NCBI GenBank assembly: GCA_900551585.1
Contig: URWU01000011.1
Span: 1-16,313 of the forward strand
From: an uncultured Alphaproteobacteria bacterium
Lineage (GTDB): Bacteria > Pseudomonadota > Alphaproteobacteria > RF32 > CAG-239
Length of the DNA stretch: 16,313 nt
Reading direction: 5' to 3'
Positions 6,761 through 13,577 of this stretch are shown here, piece by piece. The notes under the pieces were generated by a model, which was given only the letters and a program-made list of their open reading frames with translations, was not told the DNA's origin and searched no databases. The position numbers and the translations under genes were made by a program. Every line of letters begins with the position of its first letter. Position 1 is the stretch's first letter.

Positions 6761-7300
6761 ATGACCAATTTTGAAAAATTATATAACGAAGTCATAAAGA
6801 AATCTCTTGTGGAAAAATTCGGTTACCAGAACCCACATCAGATTCCGAAGTTGACTAAAATCGTTTTGAATATCGGTGTCGGCGATGCCGTTACCGATAA
6901 GAAAAAACTCAACACAGCAGCAGAAGAGCTGGCTCTCATTGCCGGTCAAAAACCGATTATGACTCATGCCCGCAAATCTATTGCTACCTTTAAGTTGAGA
7001 GAAGGCATGCCTATCGGCTGCAAAGTAACCCTGCGTTCAGACAGAATGTATGAGTTTTTAGAGAGACTTATCAATATGGCTCTGCCCCGTGTAAGAGACT
7101 TCCACGGTATTTCCGGCAAAAATTTTGATGGTCGCGGAAACTTTGCGTTCGGTGTCAAAGAGCAAATCATTTTCCCGGAAATCAACTATGATAAAGTTGA
7201 AAATATCCGCGGTCTTGATATTTGCATTTGCACAAGCGCTAAGACAGATGAAGAAGCTAAGGCTCTTCTGACCTCATTCAACTTGCCTTGCAAGAAATAG
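6761..7300 (+). CDS. rplE: 50S ribosomal protein L5
   Basis: Binds 5S rRNA and contacts the P-site tRNA and S13 across the interface. 179 residues. Motifs: PKLTKIVLNIGVGDAV, AGQKPIMTHARKSIATFKLREGMPIGCKVTLR, RVRDFHGISGKNFDGRGNFAFGVKEQIIFPEI, and RGLDICICTSAKTDEEAKALL. No unusual residues seen. UAGGGG over the rplX stop is the binding site. Confidence 0.99.
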   Translation: MTNFEKLYNEVIKKSLVEKFGYQNPHQIPKLTKIVLNIGVGDAVTDKKKLNTAAEELALIAGQKPIMTHARKSIATFKLREGMPIGCKVTLRSDRMYEFLERLINMALPRVRDFHGISGKNFDGRGNFAFGVKEQIIFPEINYDKVENIRGLDICICTSAKTDEEAKALLTSFNLPCKK

Positions 7301-7314
7301 TGGAGATTTGAACG

Positions 7315-7620
7315 ATGGCAAAAACAAGTGCAGTTTATAGAAACTTGAAAAGAGCTAAAATGGCAAAGAAGTTCGCTTCCCGCCGTTTGAAACTCAAAGA
7401 GATCGTTATGGACAAAACAATTTCTCCCGAAGAGAGATTCCAAGCGACTTTAAAATTAGCAGAATTACCGCGTAACTCAGCCAGCAACCGTTACAGAAAC
7501 CGTTGCAAACTGACCGGTCGTTCTCGTGGATATTACCGTAAGTTCGGCGTTGCACGTATTGAATTGCGTGACAAAGCCGGCATGGGTGAAATTCCTGGTT
7601 TAGTAAAATCAAGCTGGTAG
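7315..7620 (+). CDS. rpsN: 30S ribosomal protein S14 (zinc-independent form)
   Basis: Head protein near the decoding site. 101 residues, the long form that lacks zinc-binding CxxC pairs; only one Cys is present, in RNRCKLTGRSRGYYRKFGVAR. The C terminus GEIPGLVKSSW is the standard end. A TGGAG 13 to 9 bases upstream is the binding site. The TAG stop joins GAGAA to make the rpsH Shine-Dalgarno. The form fits a proteobacterium and argues against an actinobacterial or firmicute origin. Confidence 0.98.
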   Translation: MAKTSAVYRNLKRAKMAKKFASRRLKLKEIVMDKTISPEERFQATLKLAELPRNSASNRYRNRCKLTGRSRGYYRKFGVARIELRDKAGMGEIPGLVKSSW

Positions 7621-7632
7621 GAGAATCGAAAG

Positions 7633-8031
7633 ATGTCTATGTCTGATCCTTTGGGCGATATGCTCACACGCATTAGAAACGCACAAAGAGCGAAGAAAAG
7701 TGAAGTCGTTTCACCCGCTTCTCGCTTGCGTGAAAATGTGTTAGAAGTTTTGAAAAAAGAAGGCTATATTGCTAACTATGAAAAAGTTAATGTAAGAGCC
7801 GGTATTGACGAACTTCATATTAAATTAAAGTACCATGAAGGTACTTCCGTTATTACTGAAATTTACCGCGTTTCCACTCCGGGTCGCCGCGTTTATTCAA
7901 GCGTTAAAGACCTGCCGAGAGTTTACAACGGTTTGGGAATTTCGATCATCTCTACTCCTTCGGGTGTTATGAGTGACCACGAAGCTCGCAAAGCCAATGT
8001 CGGCGGTGAAGTTCTGTGTCAAGTATTTTAG
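7633..8031 (+). CDS. rpsH: 30S ribosomal protein S8
   Basis: Central-domain 16S rRNA binder; in E. coli it also represses the spc operon by binding the rplE leader. 132 residues. ATGs lie at 7633 and 7639; AGGAG at 7619-7623 is nine bases from the first, and alphaproteobacterial S8 usually begins MSMSDPLGDMLTRIRNAQ, so 7633 is used. The STPGRRVY, GLGISIISTPSGVMSDHEARKANVGGEVLC segments are diagnostic. Confidence 0.98.
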   Translation: MSMSDPLGDMLTRIRNAQRAKKSEVVSPASRLRENVLEVLKKEGYIANYEKVNVRAGIDELHIKLKYHEGTSVITEIYRVSTPGRRVYSSVKDLPRVYNGLGISIISTPSGVMSDHEARKANVGGEVLCQVF

Positions 8032-8043
8032 GGAGAGAACGAT

Positions 8044-8583
8044 ATGTCTAGAGTTGGAAAATATCCTGTTATCGTCCCTAATGGCGTTAATGTTGCTATC
8101 AGCGGTAACGTTGTTAAAGCAAATGGTAAATTGGGCGAATTAAGCTATGCTTATGACGACAGCCATGTAGTCGCTAAATTAGAAAATAACACAGTTGTTG
8201 TAACTCCGCTGTCTTCTACCAAAGAAGCCAGAACTTTGTGGGGAACCACCCGCGCTCGCATCAACACCATCATTAAAGGTGTGAGCGACGGTTTCACCAA
8301 AGATATGGAACTGATCGGCGTTGGTTACAAAGCTCGTGTTGAAGGCACTAAGAAACTGGTTTTGTCTTTAGGTTTTTCTCATGATGTTAATTTTGAGATT
8401 CCCGAAGGTATCAAAATCACCTGTGCAACCCCTACCCAAATCAGCGTATTTGGTGCGGACAAACAATTAGTTGGCCAGGTTGCTGCGGAAATTCGCGATT
8501 ACAGATCTCCGGAACCCTACAAAGGTAAAGGTATCCGTTATGTTGGCGAATATGTCCGTCGTAAAGAAGGCAAGAAAAAATAA
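8044..8583 (+). CDS. rplF: 50S ribosomal protein L6
   Basis: Two-domain protein near the factor-binding stalk base. 179 residues with the start SRVGKYPVIVPNGVNVAI, the TLWGTTRARINTIIKGVSDGFTKDMELIGVGYKA junction of the two repeats, and the signature PEPYKGKGIRYVGEYVRRKEGKK at the C terminus. The UAG stop of rpsH joins GGAGAG as binding site. Confidence 0.98.
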   Translation: MSRVGKYPVIVPNGVNVAISGNVVKANGKLGELSYAYDDSHVVAKLENNTVVVTPLSSTKEARTLWGTTRARINTIIKGVSDGFTKDMELIGVGYKARVEGTKKLVLSLGFSHDVNFEIPEGIKITCATPTQISVFGADKQLVGQVAAEIRDYRSPEPYKGKGIRYVGEYVRRKEGKKK

Positions 8584-8594
8584 GGATTAATCAA

Positions 8595-8966
8595 ATGAGT
8601 ACGCCAAGTAAATTGTTTGAAAAAAACGAAAAAAGAAAAAACCGCGTTCGTGCTGCTTTGAAAAAAGCTGCGAATGGAAAGATGAGATTATCTGTATTTC
8701 GCAGCGGTAAGCACATTTACGCTCAAATCATTGATGATGCTAAAGGTATGACTGTCGTTTCTGCGTCCACTTTGGATAAAGAAGTTCGCGATAACATCAA
8801 AAAGGCATCTACTGTTGAAGCCGCTAGTTTCATTGGTAAAGTTGTAGCAGAAAGAGCAGTTAAGAATGGTGTTAGTGAAGTTATCTTCGACAGAGGTGGC
8901 TACATCTATCACGGTCGTGTTAAAGCTTTAGCTGATGCAGCTCGTGAAGCTGGTCTGAAATTTTAG
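8595..8966 (+). CDS. rplR: 50S ribosomal protein L18
   Basis: Binds 5S rRNA together with L5. 123 residues. Arg/Lys-rich N-terminal tail (EKNEKRKNRVRAALKK), the core RLSVFRSGKHIYAQIIDD, and the C-terminal VIFDRGGYIYHGRVKALADAAREAGLKF that defines the family. AAGGA at the end of rplF region provides the binding site. The TAG stop is part of AGGAGAG, the rpsE binding site. Confidence 0.98.
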   Translation: MSTPSKLFEKNEKRKNRVRAALKKAANGKMRLSVFRSGKHIYAQIIDDAKGMTVVSASTLDKEVRDNIKKASTVEAASFIGKVVAERAVKNGVSEVIFDRGGYIYHGRVKALADAAREAGLKF

Positions 8967-8976
8967 GAGAGATTAA

Positions 8977-9537
8977 ATGGCACAAGCTGTAGATCGTCGT
9001 AAGGCTGAGAAAAAAGATGAGCTGGTTGAGAAACTGGTTCACATTAATCGCGTAGCTAAGACTGTTAAAGGTGGTCGTAACTTCTCCTTTGCCGCAGTTG
9101 TCGTTGTCGGTGACCAAAAAGGTCGCGTCGGATACGGTACCGGTAAAGCAACCGAAGTTCCTGACGCTATCATGAAAGCTACTAACGAAGCAAAGAAGAA
9201 CATGGTTCGCATTCCTCTGCGTGAGGGTAGAACTCTCCACCACGATATTGCCGGTCGTTTCGGTGCAGGTAAAGTTTATTTGAGAACTGCTCCTGCCGGT
9301 ACCGGTGTTATTGCCGGTGGTCCTCTGCGTGCAATTTTTGAAGTTTTGGGTGTCCAGGACGTTGTTGCAAAATCTTTGGGTTCTAACAACCCTTACAACA
9401 TGATTAAAGCAACTTTCAACGCTTTGGAAGCTATCAATTCTCCGAGAATGGTTGCTGCTAAAAGAGGCAAAAAGGTTGGTGATATTGTTAGCCGCCGTGA
9501 AAATTCTTCTAATGCTAAAATGGTTGAGGAGGCTTAA
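8977..9537 (+). CDS. rpsE: 30S ribosomal protein S5
   Basis: Accuracy protein at the mRNA entry, next to S4 and S3. 186 residues, about 20 more than E. coli, due to a charged N terminus and a longer tail. The N-terminal double-stranded-RNA-binding-like domain shows VHINRVAKTVKGGRNFSFAAVVVVGD and GRVGYGTGKATEVPDAI; the C-terminal domain shows APAGTGVIAGGPLRAIFEVLGVQDVVAKSLGSNNPYN. UAGGAGAG overlapping the rplR stop is the binding site. rpmD begins two bases after the stop. Confidence 0.99.
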   Translation: MAQAVDRRKAEKKDELVEKLVHINRVAKTVKGGRNFSFAAVVVVGDQKGRVGYGTGKATEVPDAIMKATNEAKKNMVRIPLREGRTLHHDIAGRFGAGKVYLRTAPAGTGVIAGGPLRAIFEVLGVQDVVAKSLGSNNPYNMIKATFNALEAINSPRMVAAKRGKKVGDIVSRRENSSNAKMVEEA

Positions 9538-9539
9538 TA

Positions 9540-9725
9540 ATGGCTAATAAGAAAACTATTAAAGTTACTCAGATTGCCAGTCCTATCGGACGTCCTGAAG
9601 TTCAGAGAAAAACCTTAATCGGTTTAGGCCTGAACAAAATGAACAAGGTTTCTGAGTTAGAAGATACTCCGTCCATTCGTGGTATGATTAAAAAGGTTGC
9701 CCACTTGGTCAAAGTCGAAGAGTAA
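9540..9725 (+). CDS. rpmD: 50S ribosomal protein L30
   Basis: Small protein on the solvent side of the 50S. 61 residues with the family pattern IKVTQIASPIGRPEVQRKTLIGLGLNKMNKVSELEDTPSIRGMI. The binding site GAGGAGG lies in the last codons of rpsE. Unlike the tight junction usual in the spc operon, 142 bases containing a large hairpin separate it from the rplO start. Confidence 0.98.
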   Translation: MANKKTIKVTQIASPIGRPEVQRKTLIGLGLNKMNKVSELEDTPSIRGMIKKVAHLVKVEE

Positions 9726-9735
9726 AAACTTGTAA

Positions 9736-9820
9736 AGCGGGCTTCAAATCGCCGAATTTGGCGGCTCATGTACCTCAGGTGTACACCACGCCGCCAAATT
9801 TGAACGATAGCAAGCCCACT
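9736..9820 (+). repeat. 85-base imperfect hairpin between rpmD and rplO
   Basis: Left arm 9736-9765 and right arm 9790-9820 are imperfect inverted repeats. Eleven bases next to the loop pair perfectly (AATTTGGCGGC with GCCGCCAAATT), then there is a mismatched middle, and the outer ends pair again (AGCGGGCTT against AAGCCCACT, with a wobble). The 24-base loop itself holds a hairpin, TGTAC/GTACA at 9769-9773 and 9781-9785. No T run follows, so it does not look like an intrinsic terminator. It could be an RNA-processing or stability element, or a palindromic element that inserted between the genes. Confidence 0.85.
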
Positions 9821-9867
9821 TATCATGTTTTATCAAGGCTTCAAGTAAAAGTTTAAGGTGAATGAAA

Positions 9868-10326
9868 ATGAAATTAAATGAAATTAAAGACAACGAAGGC
9901 GCTAGAAAATCACGGACAAGAGTTGCTCGTGGTATCGGCAGCGGCAAGGGTAAAACCGGCGGCCGCGGCGTTAAGGGTCAGAAATCTCGTTCAGGTGTTG
10001 CTATCAACGGTTTTGAAGGCGGTCAAATGCCTATCTACCGCAGACTCCCGAAACGCGGTTTCAAAAATCCTTTTGCCAAAGTTTTTGCAGTGGTTAATTT
10101 GGATACAATCCAAAAAGCTGTTGACGCTGGTAAATTAAGTGCTAATTCTATAGATGTTAAGGCTCTTATGGAATCTGGCGTAATTTCCAAGCAGCTGGAC
10201 GGTATTCGTTTGCTGGCTCGCGGTGCTATCACCACCAGCGTTACCATTAGCGTAAATTCAGCTTCAAAAGCTGCTGTTGCAGCTATTGAAAAAGCCGGCG
10301 GTAAAGTTAATATTATTGCTGCTTAA
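9868..10326 (+). CDS. rplO: 50S ribosomal protein L15
   Basis: Early-assembly protein of the 50S with a long basic N-terminal extension. 152 residues from the ATG at 9868. An ATG at 9862 is in frame but sits one base after AAGGTG (9855-9860), far too close; 9868 has a seven-base gap and gives the family start MKLNEIKDNEGARKSRTRV. The Gly/Lys-rich GRGIGSGKGKTGGRGVKGQKSRSG-type extension, GGQMPIYRRLPKRGFKNPF and the C-terminal alpha/beta part are all present. Confidence 0.98.
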   Translation: MKLNEIKDNEGARKSRTRVARGIGSGKGKTGGRGVKGQKSRSGVAINGFEGGQMPIYRRLPKRGFKNPFAKVFAVVNLDTIQKAVDAGKLSANSIDVKALMESGVISKQLDGIRLLARGAITTSVTISVNSASKAAVAAIEKAGGKVNIIAA

Positions 10327-10341
10327 GGTTTAGATTCTTTA

Positions 10342-10386
10342 GGGCAGGTTTAATGCAGGTGTACTCCTGTATTAATCTGCCCTTTT
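10342..10386 (+). terminator. Hairpin with short T run after rplO (attenuator or weak terminator)
   Basis: Left arm 10342-10359 and right arm 10366-10382 pair almost completely (GGGCAG, TTAAT and CAGG blocks with one bulge and wobbles) around a six-base loop. Only four T residues follow, so termination is probably partial. It lies 15 bases after the L15 stop, and secY must be transcribed through it or from its own promoter. Part of its left arm and loop, CAGGTGTAC, also occurs in the loop of the rpmD-rplO hairpin. Confidence 0.7.
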
Positions 10387-10403
10387 GACTCTGAGAAGGC
10401 GAG

Positions 10404-10440
10404 CAGAGCAAAATTTCGGGATAATCGGAGTTTTGCCCTG
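10404..10440 (+). promoter_or_regulatory. Second hairpin in the rplO-secY interval
   Basis: GCAAAATTTCG (10408-10418) pairs with CGGAGTTTTGC (10426-10436) over 11 positions with two wobbles around a seven-base loop. After one mismatch, CAG (10404-10406) pairs with CTG (10438-10440). No T run. An alternative small stem, TGTCT/AGACA (10439-10443, 10451-10455), would compete with its base. It may act in the secY leader; I see no clear promoter between here and the secY start. Confidence 0.55.
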
Positions 10441-10501
10441 TCTGTCACAAAGACAAGAATGGGATAAGTTAATTAATTTAGAACTTAAGGATTGTTAGAA
10501 A

Positions 10502-11854
10502 ATGGTATCATTAGCAGAAAAAATGGCAAGCAATTTGGATATGTCTGCCTTTAGTAAAGCTGACGAACTCAAGAAAAGACTGTGGTTTACGGTTTTGGCT
10601 TTGATTGTTTTTCGTCTGGGAACCTTTATTCCTTTACCGGGTATTGATCCGCATGTTTTAGCAGATATTTTTGCTAAAAACTCCGGCGGCATTCTCGGTA
10701 TGTTTAATATGTTTGCCGGTGGTGCGTTAGAACGTATGACCATTTTTGCTTTGAACATTATGCCTTATATCTCGGCATCGATTATCGTTCAGCTGGGCCA
10801 GACGGTTGTTCCGTCTTTGGCTGCCCTGAAGAAAGAAGGCGAAGCCGGTCATCGCAAAATGACACAATATACCCGCATTCTGACAGTTCTGATTACCATT
10901 ATTCAAGGTTACGGTATTGCCATCGGTATGGAAGGCATGCACGGTTCTGCCGGTGTTTCTGCCGTTATCAATCCGGGTTTTGTGTTCAGATTTACGACAA
11001 TTGTTTCTCTGGTCGGCGGTACGATGTTTATCGTTTGGCTCGGTGAACAAATTACGGCTCGCGGCGTCGGCAACGGTTCTTCGCTGATTATTACCGTCGG
11101 TATCATCTCTAATATTCCGACCGCTTTGGCTCATACTTTCGAACTGGGCCGCGTCGGTTCAATGTCTCTGCCTGTTATCCTTATGCTGATGACAATGGTT
11201 CTGGCTTTGATTTATATTATCGTTTTGGTTGAAAGAGCTCAGCGTAAAATCACCATTCAGTATCCGAAGCGTGCCGTACAAGGTCGTATGGGCGCTGCCG
11301 AGAGTTCGCACCTGCCGTTGAAAATCAACCCGACCGGTGTTATTCCGCCGATTTTCGCCAGCTCACTGCTGTTGCTGCCGATTACCGTTGCTAATTTGAG
11401 TGCTGAAAACGGTCCGGCCTGGGTTCAGGAGCTGAGCCAGCTGCTCGGTCACGGCAAGCCTTTGTACCTGACTTTGTATGCCGCATTGATTTTGTTCTTT
11501 GCTTTCTTCTATACCGCAGTTGTTTTCAATCCGGAAGATACTGCTGAAAACCTGAAGAAACACGGCGGCTTTATTGCCGGTATCCGTCCGGGTAAAAATA
11601 CTGCCGAATACTTGGATTATGTTGTCACCCGCCTGACGGTTGTCGGTGCGATTTATCTGACGGCTCTGTGTATTCTGCCGGAAATTTTAATCAGCAAATT
11701 GTCTGTTCCGTTTGTTTTGGGCGGCACGACCCTGCTGATCGTGGTTCAGGTTACCATGGATTTTGTTGGTCAACTGCAGTCACATTTGATTGCTTATCAA
11801 TATGAGTCTTTAATCCGTAAAGCTTCGCTGGCCGGAAAAGGAAAGAGAAGATAA
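10502..11854 (+). CDS. secY: Protein translocase channel subunit SecY
   Basis: Forms the SecYEG channel in the inner membrane through which SecA and ribosomes push unfolded proteins. 450 residues with about ten hydrophobic segments. Seen: the first transmembrane segment with LIVFRLGTFIPLPGID, the plug region GGILGMFNMFAGGALERMTIFALN, the signature IMPYISASIIVQL, the NPTGVIPPIFASSLLL segment and the cytosolic loop GGFIAGIRPGKNTAEYLD, whose Arg corresponds to the SecA-critical Arg357 of E. coli. AAGGA at 10487-10491 supports the ATG at 10502. The TAA stop shares its last A with the ATG of adk, a TAATG junction implying coupled translation. Confidence 0.99.
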   Translation: MVSLAEKMASNLDMSAFSKADELKKRLWFTVLALIVFRLGTFIPLPGIDPHVLADIFAKNSGGILGMFNMFAGGALERMTIFALNIMPYISASIIVQLGQTVVPSLAALKKEGEAGHRKMTQYTRILTVLITIIQGYGIAIGMEGMHGSAGVSAVINPGFVFRFTTIVSLVGGTMFIVWLGEQITARGVGNGSSLIITVGIISNIPTALAHTFELGRVGSMSLPVILMLMTMVLALIYIIVLVERAQRKITIQYPKRAVQGRMGAAESSHLPLKINPTGVIPPIFASSLLLLPITVANLSAENGPAWVQELSQLLGHGKPLYLTLYAALILFFAFFYTAVVFNPEDTAENLKKHGGFIAGIRPGKNTAEYLDYVVTRLTVVGAIYLTALCILPEILISKLSVPFVLGGTTLLIVVQVTMDFVGQLQSHLIAYQYESLIRKASLAGKGKRR

Positions 11855-12531
11855 TGAATAAAGACGGATTAGGTTTGCATTTGGTCTTTACCGGAGCCCC
11901 CGGCTGCGGTAAAGGCACACAAGCCAGACTCTTAAAAGAGCGTATTGCCATTCCGCATTTGTCAACCGGTGAAATGCTGCGCGCCGAAGCGGCCAAAGGT
12001 ACGCCTCTCGGGTTAGAAATCAAAGCGCTGATTGACGGCGGTAATTTGGTTCCCGATGAAATGATTATTAAAATGCTGTCTGCACGAATCGATGAAGAGG
12101 ATTGCAAAAACGGTTTTATTCTGGACGGTTTTCCGAGAACTCTGCCTCAGGCCGAGGTTTTGGAAAAGATGTTTGCCGAAAAAGGCATTGCTCTTGACGC
12201 CGTGATTGAAATTCAGGTTCCCGATGAAATCATTATGGAGCGTATTCTCGGACGTTATGCCTGCATGACCTGCGGGCAGGGGTATCATGATAAATATCAG
12301 AAACCGAAAGTTTACGGCGTTTGCGATAAATGCGGCGGAACAGATTTCTATCGCAGAATCGATGATAACCGCGATACGGTTCAGAACCGCCTGGTTAACT
12401 ATCGCGCTCTGACTTATCCGACTATTCCTTATTTTGAGAAGAAGGGATTGCTCCGAACTGTTGACGGAACCGGAACGATTGAAGCGGTTGCCAATAAAAT
12501 TGATACATTGCTGGCCGTTGCGGGAGAATAA
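11854..12531 (+). CDS. adk: Adenylate kinase with four-cysteine (zinc) lid
   Basis: Cytosolic enzyme that interconverts ATP + AMP and 2 ADP. 225 residues. P-loop GAPGCGKGTQ at residues 14-23, the AMP-binding part HLSTGEMLRAEAAKGTPLG, the FILDGFPRT motif, and the long lid. The lid carries Cys137, Cys140, Cys157 and Cys160 in a CxxC-x16-CxxC arrangement, expected to bind a structural zinc, followed by RIDDNRDTVQNRL with catalytic arginines. This is the long-lid, zinc version rather than the Cys-free E. coli lid. Its position between secY and rpsM is typical of alphaproteobacteria. Translation is probably coupled to secY by the one-base overlap. Confidence 0.98.
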   Translation: MNKDGLGLHLVFTGAPGCGKGTQARLLKERIAIPHLSTGEMLRAEAAKGTPLGLEIKALIDGGNLVPDEMIIKMLSARIDEEDCKNGFILDGFPRTLPQAEVLEKMFAEKGIALDAVIEIQVPDEIIMERILGRYACMTCGQGYHDKYQKPKVYGVCDKCGGTDFYRRIDDNRDTVQNRLVNYRALTYPTIPYFEKKGLLRTVDGTGTIEAVANKIDTLLAVAGE

Positions 12532-12779
12532 AGTTGCGACTCCGCGGCAAATAATGACAAATAATCATTAAAATTCAGGTTTTAAGCCCCATGTGCGGGC
12601 AGGGAAGCCGAGAATCAATAACAGCCGATTATTTTTTTGGAAAAAAATTGCATTTTTTTCAGAATTTTTGATAAAGGGTGGTTGACACTAACAAATAATA
12701 GCCTATAATCCGGCTTAATTTTGGAAAGTGGTGATCAACTTTTTAAATTTGTTAATAATATAGAAAATGGAGAGTTAAT
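12532..12779 (+). promoter_or_regulatory. adk-rpsM interval: promoter region of the alpha operon
   Basis: No gene. From left to right: a small inverted repeat TAATGA/TCATTA (12552-12557, 12565-12570), a G/C-richer stretch near 12586-12617, then alternating T and A runs at 12632-12638 (T), 12641-12647 (A), 12653-12659 (T) and 12665-12669 (T), and the promoter at 12682-12709. No convincing intrinsic terminator for secY-adk is visible, so readthrough into rpsM is possible. The A/T runs lie just upstream of the -35 box, where an UP element or bent DNA would help. Confidence 0.75.
12682..12709 (+). promoter_or_regulatory. Consensus sigma70-type promoter for rpsM-rpsK-rpoA
   Basis: TTGACA at 12682-12687 and TATAAT at 12704-12709 match the consensus at all twelve positions, with a 16-base spacer. 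The expected start of transcription is near 12716, leaving a leader of about 64 bases before the rpsM start. A/T runs immediately upstream strengthen the call. Confidence 0.88.
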
Positions 12780-13148
12780 TTGGCTCGTATAGCTGGTGTA
12801 AATATTCCAACTGCCAAAAGGGTAGAAGTTGCTTTGACTTATATCTATGGCATTGGTCGCAAAACTGCCCAAGACATTTGTGCAAAAACTGGAATTCCCT
12901 CGGAACGTCGTGTTCATCAATTGAGCGAAGACGAAGTAGCTAAAATCCGCGAAGTTATTGATAGTGACCTGGTTGTTGAAGGTGAACTGCGCCGTGAAGT
13001 CGGTGTAAATATCAAAAGACTGATGGACTTGGGCTGCTACAGAGGTTTGAGACATCGTAAAGGTCTGCCGGTTCGCGGTCAGAGCACTAAACAAAATGCT
13101 CGTACCCGTAAAGGTAAACGCAAAACTGTTGCGAATAAAAAGAAATAG
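12780..13148 (+). CDS. rpsM: 30S ribosomal protein S13 (TTG start)
   Basis: Head protein that forms bridges to L5 and contacts P-site tRNA. 122 residues, starting (M)ARIAGVNIPTAKRVEVALTYIYGIG, with the helix-hairpin-helix region GRKTAQDICAKTGIPSERRVHQLSEDE, and the basic tail RGLRHRKGLPVRGQSTKQNARTRKGKRK. The codon that supplies the family's N-terminal Met is TTG at 12780; no ATG or GTG lies nearby in frame, and GGAGAG at 12769-12774 is five bases before it, so TTG is well supported. A rare start may limit the yield from the very strong promoter upstream. Confidence 0.97.
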   Translation: MARIAGVNIPTAKRVEVALTYIYGIGRKTAQDICAKTGIPSERRVHQLSEDEVAKIREVIDSDLVVEGELRREVGVNIKRLMDLGCYRGLRHRKGLPVRGQSTKQNARTRKGKRKTVANKKK

Positions 13149-13168
13149 TTTGAAAAGGTAATTGTTAA

Positions 13169-13561
13169 ATGGCAAAAGCAGTAACACAACGTGTGAAAAG
13201 AAAAGAGAAGAAGAATATTACAGCGGGCGTTGCTCACGTAAATTCTACTTTCAATAATACAAGAATAACAATAACCGACGCTCAAGGTAACACTGTTTCT
13301 TGGTCGACTTCCGGCGCTCAGGGTTTTAAAGGTTCCAGAAAATCTACCCCTTATGCTGCTCAGGTTGCTGCCGAAGATGCTGGTAAAAAAGCTCAGGAAC
13401 ATGGTATGAAAACCTTAGAGGTCGAAGTAAAAGGTCCTGGTTCTGGCAGAGAGTCTGCGATTAGAGCCTTGCAGGTAATCGGTTTCACCATCACTTCTAT
13501 CCGTGATGTCACACCTATTCCTCACAATGGCTGCCGCATGAGAAAACGCCGCCGCGTATAA
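13169..13561 (+). CDS. rpsK: 30S ribosomal protein S11
   Basis: Platform protein that contacts mRNA near the E site. 130 residues. Motifs: GVAHVNSTFNNTRITITDAQGNTVSWSTSG, GFKGSRKSTPYAAQVAAEDAG, VKGPGSGRESAIRALQ, and DVTPIPHNGCR near the end. Asn120-Gly121 matches the site that is converted to isoaspartate in E. coli S11. The family usually has two prolines after GCR (GCRPPK); here they are Met-Arg (GCRMRKRRRV). AAAGG upstream of the ATG is a modest binding site. A hairpin separates this gene from rpoA. Confidence 0.98.
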   Translation: MAKAVTQRVKRKEKKNITAGVAHVNSTFNNTRITITDAQGNTVSWSTSGAQGFKGSRKSTPYAAQVAAEDAGKKAQEHGMKTLEVEVKGPGSGRESAIRALQVIGFTITSIRDVTPIPHNGCRMRKRRRV

Positions 13562-13577
13562 TATCGGAAAAGATGAC

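Noticed and set aside
9862..9867. First of two ATGs for rplO
   Set aside because: Only one base separates it from AAGGTG; the ATG at 9868 has normal spacing and the family start.
10727..11134. 135-codon minus-strand frame across secY
   Set aside because: Antisense shadow of secY; Asn/Arg/Asp-rich composition is the mirror of hydrophobic codons.
12604..12638. Intrinsic terminator after adk, using the T run at 12632-12638
   Set aside because: The best stem before the T run is only four pairs with a ten-base loop.
12735..13187. 150-codon minus-strand frame across rpsM
   Set aside because: Antisense shadow of a certain ribosomal protein gene; low-complexity Phe/Ser/Thr content and no known similarity.
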